Positions 51,118 through 64,000 of a DNA stretch of 64,000 nt are shown here, in pieces. The notes beneath the pieces were generated by a model. It saw nothing but the letters and a program-made list of their open reading frames with translations. It had not been told where the DNA came from and did not search any database. The stretch comes from Warburgia ugandensis (taxonomy: Eukaryota > Streptophyta > Magnoliopsida > Canellales > Canellaceae): NCBI GenBank assembly GCA_035236585.1, contig CP141127.1:75745495-75809494 (forward strand). The letters are read 5' to 3'. Position numbers and translations under genes: made by a program. Positions within the stretch are counted from its first letter, which is position 1; every line of letters begins with the position of its first letter.

Positions 51118-52329
51118 TAATTTTTCGAGTACCACTTTTTTTTTTAACCTCTTTTTTAGCATTCAACAAGAGCTATTTGAAAGAATGTAGGCATACAAAA
51201 TATATCTCCTCTGAAAGGTCGGGGAGAAATTGCCGACAGTTAATATTGGAAGAGGCATTCCATTCCATTCCATTGCTTTACCCGCCGCTGCTATGCTAAA
51301 TAGGTTCCACGTTGATGCTCCTTAAGACAAAGCACAGTTGCTGTTATAGTTGTCATATGGTGGTTGACTGAGCACTGCCCTACTCTTTGCTGAAAACGGT
51401 AATAGGATCCAACTTGGCGATCTGAACCATCAATTGCTACACCGTAGTAGTCTACGAGCGTCGCCCTAAAAATCTTCCTCGTTCAATGAGAGTATCCTCG
51501 GCACTCTATCGGGCATCAAAGGATCACCTATCCAAGGTGGCTTCAAGCAGATGAATGGTTCTGATCATCACCAAGGCCGGGGCTTGACTTGTGCCTTTAG
51601 CAGCCGGTGTGAACTGTGCTGTGTTAGATGGTTCAAGATTTTTTCATGAGGTTGCCGCAAGTCTGTTTGTGGGATGTTTGGGATAGGATTCCTTTGGAGA
51701 AGGTGGGTTCTAGGGGCTAGTCATGTTTAGGGACCTTTATCTAGTTCTGAACCGCATCTCTTAGTGTGAGTTTTGGTCACAATACCAAGATTCATGGGTG
51801 CTTTCTTTCGAATCCGATTTAGGGATTGGTCGAGTGTTTCTTTTGATGGCAGAAATGGTGGCTTTGGGGAATGGTGGCCATTTAAGGTTTGAGCTCCTCT
51901 AAGAAAATGCTCGATTGAATTGGTTTATGAATGAACAGAAGCCTTAGCTTTTGCCCATTTAGGTAAAAAATAGAAGAGTGGTAGAGAATGGAAGAATTAT
52001 CGCAAACCTGCTGTGGGTGCTTCTACTGGCTTACTGCTGCTTTGGGATTGCAATTTTATCGAGTCCCTTGAACCCGTGACTACCATTGTGTCAAGACTCT
52101 TTCTCAGAAGATTTCTATATCTATTAAATTTCGTATTGAGTCTTCTGGGTGCCTGACGGAATAATCTCTGGAGTGTATGACGAAACCACGACTTTGTTAG
52201 GCAGCGACTTTGGATGAGCTATGTGAAATTCGAGAAAAATGGAATTTGCCCTGCTGTGTTATTAGAGATGTTTAAGAGATAGAAATACCTCCTGTGACGT
52301 TTCTTCGGAAATGCTATAGTTCACTGAGT
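51118..52329. other. Unassigned intergenic sequence
   Basis: No gene recognised. The part from about 51640 may be 5' sequence of the L1 relic that follows, but it is too decayed to show. Confidence 0.4.
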
Positions 52330-53560
52330 TTCTGAATTACTCTTTTGGGTAAGGAGATTTACCATGAGTGATTGGACAAATTTCTGGTGTCTGTTAATTG
52401 GATCGAAGCTTTCACCGTAACAATCTGTTTGACCACCACCCGGTTATCATGCCTGATAGGGGCCAAAACCTTTCAAGTTTGAGGAAGCATGGCTTCTGGA
52501 GAAGGAGGTTCTCCCATTGATCAAAGAATGGTGAAAAAACTTTTAGGTGGAGGGTCCCTTAAAAACATGGTTAACTTGGAAACTTAAGGCCCTAAACTGG
52601 TTATTAAGGGTTGGATTGTGAAGCTCAATAGAGAGAATGTGGTATTAAGAAGAGCTGCTCAAACTTGAAGGGAAAAATTGCTGTAAAAAGAGGAAGTTGT
52701 GGGTTTAACTGATGAGCGGTTTAATAAAAAATTTCTGTGAATCAGACTATTGAGCACCGTGATTCGTCTGAAGAAGTTAAATAAAAGCAGAGAGCCTGGG
52801 TGCAGTAGCTCATAGCTGGAGACAAAAAATGTATTTTCATATGGTAGTTGGTCAAAGAAAAAGGAAAAAATCTTATTTCCTCCGTTCTGGTGAATAAGGA
52901 GATCATTATTGATCCAGGTCAAATTTTTGAGGAAGCTGTTAAATATTTCTCTAAGCTTTGCACCCCTGAGAGAATTGAGATAGCTATTCCCCAGTCTCTT
53001 GACTTTGCGTCTCTAAATAACTCTGACATAGCCGAACTGGATGCTCCCATTTTTAGATGATGAGATTCAAAAGGCAGCCTCTGAGCGTAAGTCTAAAGCC
53101 TCTCCTCGACCTGGTGGCTTTACAATGAGTTTCTTTCAAGAGGTCTGGGTCTTCATTAGAAGTGATGTTTGTAGTTTTTTTTAGGTTTTTCATGGCTTTA
53201 ACTCCCTTGACCACCACTTGGGAGCATATCCCCAAGAGGCCTGGGGACCCTAAAACCAAAGATTTTAGACTAATAGCTTGGTTAGTAGTGGGTATAAAAT
53301 TCCTTCTAAGGTGATGGCTAACAGACTCAACAAACTCATGGGCAAATTGACTTTTGAAAGAGCAGTATGCATTTGTCGCATATAGACAAATTGTTGATGT
53401 GTTGTTGGTGGCCTCTGAGTGCTTACACTAGTTAATTCCTTCAAAAAGGATGGTACTCGGTGTAAGCTTGACATTAAAAATGCCTATGATAAAATTGAGC
53501 GGAGAGTGATGGATCAAGTTATGAGATTTATGGGGTTTTCTAATAGATGGTGTGATGGAT
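52330..53560 (+). pseudogene. L1-type LINE relic (end of endonuclease to reverse transcriptase)
   Basis: Plus strand, many frame breaks. DKFLVSVNWIEAF (about 52375) and a following F-EEAWLLEKEVLP-like stretch match the end of plant L1 endonuclease. Then VNKEIIIDPGQIFEEAVKYF (52890-52950), DEIQKAASERKSKASPRPGG (53060 onward, usual KAPGPDG), KDFRLIA, GYKIPSKVMANRLNKLMGKL (53288-53350), and LDIKNAYDKIE (53470-53500), the DxxKAYD box of reverse transcriptase. The (Y/F)ADD box and everything after are missing. Confidence 0.8.
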
Positions 53561-54040
53561 TTACATATGCCTCAGTTCTCACAAGTTAGCTAATTTTTCT
53601 ATGCTATACACAATGAATAGCTTAGATCTTTCAAAAATGTTCTAGAGGTAGCGTCGACTCCTTAGGACCTCAAGAGCTTCTTTTCCTAGGGAGAATTCTA
53701 TTAATATCTTGCAAGAGTTTTTGTGATTGGGCTCTCGCATGCATAAGTTGGTTCCAAATTTTGAATGGCGAAATGCAAAATCATGCATAAATACCACCCA
53801 TTTAAAGGGCCCCTTATGTGAACCTTTTGTTTTCTTGACATGTCTCTATTTAAGAGCTGGTGATATCAATATTTTGGAAGTATCTCTGCCTCTGGTTAGC
53901 GATGAACAACACTTACAAGCATATAGATTCAGCTGCCATTTGCATTCCAAAGAACAAATTGAAAGAAGCAAACTTTGCTTTCTTATGCACCCAATTTGTT
54001 CTCTATATTCTCATGCCAGTGTTGCTTCAGATGGAGTGTG
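53561..54040. other. Unassigned sequence after the L1 relic
   Basis: A 105-codon frame (53727-54044) has no recognisable domain and is more likely chance than gene. Confidence 0.4.
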
Positions 54041-54044
54041 TTAA

Positions 54045-54240
54045 CTAGAGATGAGATGAAGTGATATCTCCTCATCTTACTATTAGTGATGCTTGAGATG
54101 AGCTGAGATGAAAATCATCTCATCTTAACTCGTTACTAAGTTGAATTATTAGTAATCTTTCTTTGTCTCATACCAAATTTGGGTTATCCCAATCCATTTG
54201 AAGTCATCTCATCAGATCTCACCAACAGAAATGGCAAGCT
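54045..54240. mobile_element. Diverged relative of the MITE at 50868
   Basis: Shares ATTAGTGATGCTTGAGATGA, GCTGAGATGAAAATCATCTC and CTCATACCAAATTTG-type blocks with 50868-51114. Ends are eroded, so no target duplication can be read. Confidence 0.6.
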
Positions 54241-55138
54241 CCTACTTTCAACAATTGTTGCCATTTTCAACCAGAGTATGAACGTACAAAATTAAGAATT
54301 CTGCATTTCGAGTTATGTTGATAGATTTTCTGCACCTCCCTAGGATTTTCTAACACCATATACTTTCAAATCATTTCGGACTTCAGTATCCTAAACTCAT
54401 TTATACCCCCACCTAACCGCTGAAAGGCAGTATGAGATAAAGGGCAGTCCAGTGTATGAAGCTTCCGTGTTTAAGGGGGCCAAAGAAGGGGTAGATCACT
54501 AAAGGTTTATAGTATGTAGCCTTACTTTGTATTTTGCAAAATGCTGTTTTCATACCTCAAATCTGTGACCTCTAGGTCACACTGCAACAACTCTACTGTT
54601 CATCAAGGTAGCATGAGGTACATATTATTAAATTCACAATGGAAATGAACAAATCTGTAAAGTGAAATTTCACAAAAGCCACTAAAGACGAAACTGAAGT
54701 AAATAGCTCCATAGCATCTATTTCAAATTTTATAAACAACAATAATGGAATACATTATTCTTCCCCAAAAACAGAATAATGAGTGAGTCCTACTACTAAG
54801 ACAATGACGTCAATGTGGTACTCTTCTTTGCTATGTTGTACATAATTTCTAGAACAATACCTGTACTATACATGCTCTTTCTGGTATAGCTCATAGAGGT
54901 ACTGATTCTAAAGTCTCTTCAGAAACATCCGATACTGATTGCAATTTTTCTCTTCACCTCTGTCTTCATCTTAATGCAAAGTTCCTGCTCTGATCCGAAA
55001 ATAGAAGGTCCAGCTCCAAAGATACACTAGTACCACTTTGGATGGCTAAAAAAACCTTACACAACTAAAAAATGTTGTCTAACTTACTGCTATGTAGTTT
55101 TGGATGACTTAATCATTGGAAATAGGGGGAATGGTAAA
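54241..55138 (-). other. 3' flank of the receptor-like kinase
   Basis: AT-rich, no coding region. The 3' untranslated region of the kinase probably lies in 54.8-55.1 kb; no clear polyadenylation signal was picked out. Confidence 0.4.
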
Positions 55139-59519
<4,381 letters not shown>

Positions 59520-60340
59520 CGTCCGATTGGATCGAAGATCTTATCGCCTTCTGTTTTCTTCTCATGTTAGGAGGAATATGGTAAGAGAAAGGGTAGTTGG
59601 AATTGGGGCCTTGAAAAGGTCGCCGGAAAGGAATGTCGAAATCTCAGACTGTCCTTGTTGGTTTGGAAACGAGTTGAATGAGTACAAAGGAGAGAGCTGC
59701 AGACGGCGAGAAGGTCCATGAAGGAGAGCTTAATTAAGTCTAATTAATCCAGCACTAGTCGTGTTGGGATATTTTGCTTCCGGTTGGAGTTTTACTGGGG
59801 CGGAAACCGTGTGGTTGTTCTTGACTCAGCTTTCCCGGCCGGCCATGATATTCCTCTCACGTACCTTCTGTGTTATATCGGCACACCCCCCCCCCCTCTA
59901 TGTCGTCATTTTGCCCTTCTCCCGCCAGTTCTACTTCAGCATTCAAAATTTGCCCCGATCTTATTATTGCAACGAGTACAATGGTTGATCTGACTCGTCC
60001 ATCTCATAATGCCTACGTTAGATATCTAATTGCCCAACGGACTGTCAGAAATTCATCCAAGTAATGGGTTTTCCGCCCTTGAATACGGGTGGTTAAGAAA
60101 TACAAATGAACGATGGATGAACCTGGCTAACATTTAACTGAGAGCAGATTGTCCTATGGCATGACATGTGATTTTCAAACTACTGAAGATTATGGATCTT
60201 CAGTTACATACCAATAAATAAAGAGGACCCAAAACAGGTTGGATCACATGGATGGTCCAGAAGTTTTCTAGATAGAAAGTGGGGACATCTCAATGTGTTA
60301 GGGGTTGATGGCGCTTTGAGATGCATTGAGCTGACATAAG
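59520..60340 (-). promoter_or_regulatory. 5' untranslated and promoter region of the receptor-like kinase
   Basis: Upstream of the start codon at 59519. No clear TATA box. One TTGACT (W-box-like, 59819-59824) is present, common by chance. An 11-C run is at 59886-59896. No other feature seen. Confidence 0.35.
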
Positions 60341-60341
60341 A

Positions 60342-60480
60342 TGTGATGGCCATATCACTGTTAGTGGTGCTTGAGCTGAATTACAATGAAGTGATATCTC
60401 CTCGTCTCATTTTTAATGGTATTTCAGATGCAAAGCTAAATCTCATCTTATCTCAAGCGCCACTACCACCACAGTAACGA
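60342..60480. mobile_element. Diverged MITE relative near the kinase promoter
   Basis: GCCATATCACTGTTAGTGGT followed by GCTTGAG is shared with 50929 onward, and AAGTGATATCTCCTCGTCTC with 54059 onward. The right end CTCAAGCGCCACTACCACCA is the inverse of the left. It is shorter than the copy at 50868. Confidence 0.6.
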
Positions 60481-61632
60481 GTTTGCCGTTCTATAACCTT
60501 GGATGCCAAAAGCCTAAATTGCACCGTAGATCAAGATTTAATAAGGAGATTAGCATCATTTGATCAGAGTCGTTTCCCTATTGTCGATAACTAATTCACG
60601 GGGAGCTGATAAGTGTAGATATCAGCAAAATGGGAATATGGGATGCAAATTTCAACTCCTTATTTGGAAACAACAGCAGTCTGGTGGCATCTAATTCTCC
60701 AGCTGACCTCCTCGTTCCGTACATATTAATTAGTTTAAATTTGAATTAACATAACCAAACCTTTATTATCAGTTAGGGAAATATTATATAACTAGTTTAC
60801 TGTGAGACAGTAAAGGTCCAGTTGGATTATGCTCGACTATTTCATATAAATTTACATGGCATAATCCAACATGATCGAATAAAAGGGATTACATAAGCGC
60901 CTTGTCAATGACTCATAGAGTTCCCTAGAAATCTTCCAGTGGTTGGTTACGAAGCTTACATTTCTAAATGATCTGAATTCGCCCATGTTGGTAGGAAAGG
61001 CACATGCCCCTGGTCCTTCTCATGACAAAATGACCAATACCTAATTTTTCTTTGGAACGTATGATTATGACGTCTTCGATTTCTTAATGTAATGGCTCCC
61101 ATATGCCGGACCTTCTTCTTCTTCTTTTCAGAATAATGGATTATATTGTAGAGTGCCGACACTAGGTTGAATACCAAATTTTATCATCGTTAGATGCTTT
61201 ATAGCCTATTTTTTGTGCACTTGAAATCACCGCCGTTGTTTCTTACTTTCTTAAAGATAAAAAATAATAGGCTAGAATCATTCAAATACAGCTATTTTTT
61301 GTGTGACCCCTAATTTTAGTGAGCTGAATAAGATGAATAACTTAGATCTTTCAAAAGAAGTCACCCTCTATCACAAAATGGAATGTCAACTTCTTTGCAC
61401 GCTTTAGTATGCTGATTCTTACCAGGACTCTATATTTTATCAAGGAAGCCTACCAAAAAAATTACAAAAGAAGCAAAAATTTCACATCCGAGGCTCTTCC
61501 CAACTTTTTTTGCCTAGAAACTTGTTCTCTAGTCTTTTCCAAATCAGGTTTAAACAATACTTTTCACCTCACTAGAGAATGGTAATTTTCTTACTGTCCC
61601 TTATGTTAATTGTTTATAGTCAATTTCACTTT
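60481..61632. other. Unassigned intergenic sequence
   Basis: No gene or element recognised. It ends at the LTR start at 61633. Confidence 0.45.
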
Positions 61633-62990
61633 TGTTAAGTGTTCAATTTTGGTCAAAATACTTCCAATTTAGTATCCAATTAGATCATCTAGGCAATCAA
61701 TTTAGAGGTTTTACATAAAATATTTTATTTTAGCTCTAATTGGCCATCCAACCGTTGAATTGCAAAATTTAATAGTTAGATGATCATCAAAGCTAATCAG
61801 ACGAGTAATGAATAGTTTAGATGATTCTAATTTGGTCCTGTGCATTGCAAATCAATCAGATCAGATTGGATGATCCAGATCAAGACAAATGGAGTAGATT
61901 AGGATGAGAAAACTTCCTGGAAAAAGAAGAATTTTAAGATCATCAGGAAACCTGGGTGGATTAGAAAGAAGAAACTCAAACTCCTTTGGAAGATTTATAA
62001 AAATGAAAGAATTTTGAAGAATCAAGAGTTTTTGGCAAGGTTGGAAGTTGGAAGTGGAACTCTCTCTCTCTCTCTCTAGTCACCTAGCATCTCCTCCTCC
62101 TTTCTTCTTCTATCTCCATTTGTTAGCTCCCTTTCTCTCCTTCCATCTCTCTATATTTCCCGCTACTACTTTCTTCTCCTTTTCTCTCTCTCTTGCCCAT
62201 TTTTTCCTATCTCGTTCTCAGTCTCTCTCGGGTTTCACCTAGCATACACCACAGCCATCTCCCCAATTTCTCTTCCTTGCACATCTCTCGTCTCCAACTC
62301 CTTTTGTCATCACCCCAGCTTGTTCCCGCACCATTCTCTCCTACTTTTACTCCCTTTCTCGTTCAACCTTTCTCTCACTGTTCTTCTTCATAGTCAGAAG
62401 CCCAGACTCGTCACCCATCTATCCCTGCTCCTATCTTCCCTACCTCCAATTCTCTCTACCCAGTTCTCTTCCTCATCTCACCCCGTCTTTCTTTCTCTCT
62501 AGAGTTTCCTACACCACAACCAAACCAGTCGTCGGGCGGCAGCTTTTCCAATTTCTCCTCTATAGCCAGCCCAGATTCTGATGCCACATCACCACCCCTC
62601 CACGAGTGGATCAGCCCAGCATCTCCTCTGACTCTCTCCGTCTCTCTGTCAGCACTTGAGCCGCCCAGTCCCGGCTCACCAGCCCTATCTACTTCACTAA
62701 CCACTGCACCTCTCCTCTGACCAATCCCATTTCTCAACTCTCCCTTTGTTCGGCTTCACCGCCCAATTCGACCCCCCTTCTCCAGATCATCGGCAAGCAC
62801 ATCACCGGCCTCCACTTTTCTCCCCTCTGCTTCATCGCTCCACCATCAATCACCTACCCAATCCCCCATCTCTCTCCGGTTTTCCTCCTCAACTTCCTCT
62901 CTCGTCTCTTTGCCACTGTTAGATCACTTGGGTTTTCTTCATTTGCTCTTCTCCTCCCTCCTCTTACATGCTTCTCTTTGTTTGCCCCAT
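61633..62990 (+). mobile_element. Athila-like LTR, 5' part (plus strand)
   Basis: Starts TGTTAAGTGTTCAATTTTGG and follows the copy at 19593 closely, including TTTTACATAAAAT, AGCTCTAATTGG and GGAAAAAGAAGAAT blocks, TATA-like TATAAAAA at 61996, a short (CT)n at 62061-62078, and a long pyrimidine-rich block. It breaks at 62990, and LTR sequence in the same orientation resumes after about 63511. Confidence 0.85.
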
Positions 62991-63007
62991 CCCCGGCAAC
63001 AACGCCA
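62991..63007 (-). promoter_or_regulatory. tRNA-Asp primer binding site (minus strand)
   Basis: The plus strand reads CCCCGGCAACAACGCCA, 15 of 17 identical to the tRNA-Asp 3' end. It sits next to a minus-oriented LTR end, but inside a plus-oriented LTR. Confidence 0.85.
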
Positions 63008-63013
63008 AAAACT

Positions 63014-63510
63014 TGTTGATGCATTTTCCTGCAAGTGCACGGGCTATTGTAGTATACCTAATATAAGTACAGGTCGATCCCACAATGACTCGACTTAAAG
63101 GATGGATTTTAATAAAAATTTAATTATCTAAAAATTAAAAGAAATGAAAAAAATTAACTAACAAAAAATTATAAACTAAAATCTTTTTAAATACTAAAAA
63201 TTACAAAAATCCAATGTCAAAAAGAGAGCAAATTGACTAAAAGAAGCATAAAATCTACTTCCCTAGCTTAATTTTATCAAATTCTTCAAATCTAATCTTA
63301 GAAACTTCAATTAGTCTTCATCAATCTCCTTGTGGTACATCTGATTGAATATCTGATGGTTGGATTGAGTTTGGTATTCAGATTAAAGATTAGGAGCATT
63401 GAATAAGCTAGGAAATGTCCTAAGAATAAGACCTAAAGAGGTCTTTGAAATCTAATGTGAAAAAAGATCAGGAATTGAAGAATTCTTGTTGTATTCAAGC
63501 TTAACCAAAT
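63014..63510 (-). mobile_element. Athila-like LTR 3' end in reverse orientation
   Basis: Begins after the primer site with TGTTGATGCATTTTCCTGC (plus strand), then the reversed family signature GTGCACGGGCTATTGTAGTA and GGTCGATCCCACAATGACTC. It runs to the centre of an inverted repeat near 63510. Confidence 0.85.
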
Positions 63511-64000
63511 CAATGGTCCATCTTGAATAAATAGGAATTCTTCAATTCTTGATCTTTATCACATCATATTTTAGATCCCTCTTTAGGTCTTATTCTTAGA
63601 TATTTTCTAGCTTATTCAACACTCTTGATCTTTAATCTAAAAACCAAAATTCAGATCTAAGCCATCCAAACCCAAAATCACTCTTATGCCCGGATTTGCT
63701 AAAATTTTGGAATTCTCCTCAATCCAACTATCAGATATTCAATCAGATGCACCACAAGGAGATTGATGAAGACTAATTGAAGTTTTGAGATCAAATTTGA
63801 AGAATTTGATAAAAAATAAGCTAGGGAAGTAGATTTATGCTTCTTTTAGCTATTTTTCTCTCTTTTTGACATTGAATTTTTGTAATTTTTAGTATTTAAA
63901 TATATTTTAGTTCATAATTTTTTGTTTGTTAATTTTTGTCAATTTTTTATTTTTAGATAATTAAATTTTATTAAAACTCAATCTGTTAAGTCAAGTCCCT
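63085..64000. repeat. Large imperfect inverted repeat
   Basis: The left arm (63085-63499) is the reverse complement, with differences, of the right arm (63522-64000). The centre lies near 63510, between TATTCAAG and CTTGAATA. The right arm has about 65 bases more, including GCCATCCAAACCC, which the left arm lacks. Confidence 0.85.
63511..64000 (+). mobile_element. Athila-like LTR 3' part (plus strand, runs off the window)
   Basis: Matches 24060-24530 of the solo LTR at 19593, for example GCCATCCAAACCCAAAATCA, and ends with AAGTCAAGTCCCT at the window edge, the start of the 3' signature. It is the probable continuation of the LTR begun at 61633. Confidence 0.8.

Noticed and set aside
53727..54044. 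105-codon frame as a gene
   Set aside because: No recognisable domain; lies between an L1 relic and a MITE relative.

Overview
This is nuclear DNA from a flowering plant. The evidence is split genes with GT-AG introns, a cysteine-rich receptor-like kinase (a plant-specific family), Athila-like and chromovirus LTR retrotransposons primed from plant tRNA-Asp, an Au-type SINE, RTE and L1 LINEs, and Tourist-like MITEs. The sequence is AT-rich and most of it is transposon-derived. The species cannot be named from the sequence. Only two host protein-coding genes can be supported. There are no rRNA genes, canonical tRNA genes or CRISPR arrays, and nothing bacterial.

Left part (1 to about 32 kb) is a retrotransposon nest. 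A minus-strand Athila-like element (gag relic, leader, tRNA-Asp primer site, 5' LTR) fills 1-4788. Further LTR copies of related type follow at about 4.8-6.7 kb and 7.2-9.0 kb. A second minus-strand Athila-like element is split. Its gag-protease relic is at 9.1-10.7 kb, and its leader, primer site and LTR resume at 25.86 kb. About 15 kb of later insertions lie between. Three solo-LTR insertions in this nest have perfect 5-bp target-site duplications: 11771-14383 (CTTTG), 19593-24597 (GATTG) and 20673-23693 (CTCTA). The last is inside the second-last, and both are inside the 3' LTR (17126-25863) of a chromodomain-bearing element. From 26.5 to 32 kb there is an LTR remnant, a possible MULE relic and two SINE remnants.

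Middle part (about 32.4-51.1 kb) holds the gene for a plant homologue of ZNF830/CCDC16, a U1-type C2H2 zinc-finger protein linked in the family to pre-mRNA splicing. Seven coding exons on the plus strand join to 371 codons. One intron is of the GC-AG class. A non-coding first exon near 32.5-32.8 kb is likely. The introns are swollen by RTE LINEs (two sense copies upstream, one antisense copy in intron 2), a 1-kb hAT-like insertion, a 1.2-kb terminal-inverted-repeat element and tandem duplications. One of these duplications includes a decayed second copy of coding exon 1. A MITE with a TAA duplication sits just after the stop codon.

Right part (51.1-64 kb) has an L1-type LINE relic, then a cysteine-rich receptor-like kinase on the minus strand (59519-55139, seven exons, 652 aa) with signal peptide, two DUF26/Gnk2 domains, a transmembrane segment and an intact RD-type kinase. 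Beyond it are a MITE relative and another Athila-like LTR (from 61633). That LTR is interrupted by a primer site plus LTR end in the opposite orientation, giving a near-1-kb inverted repeat at the window's right edge. The two host genes are functionally unrelated as far as the sequence shows.
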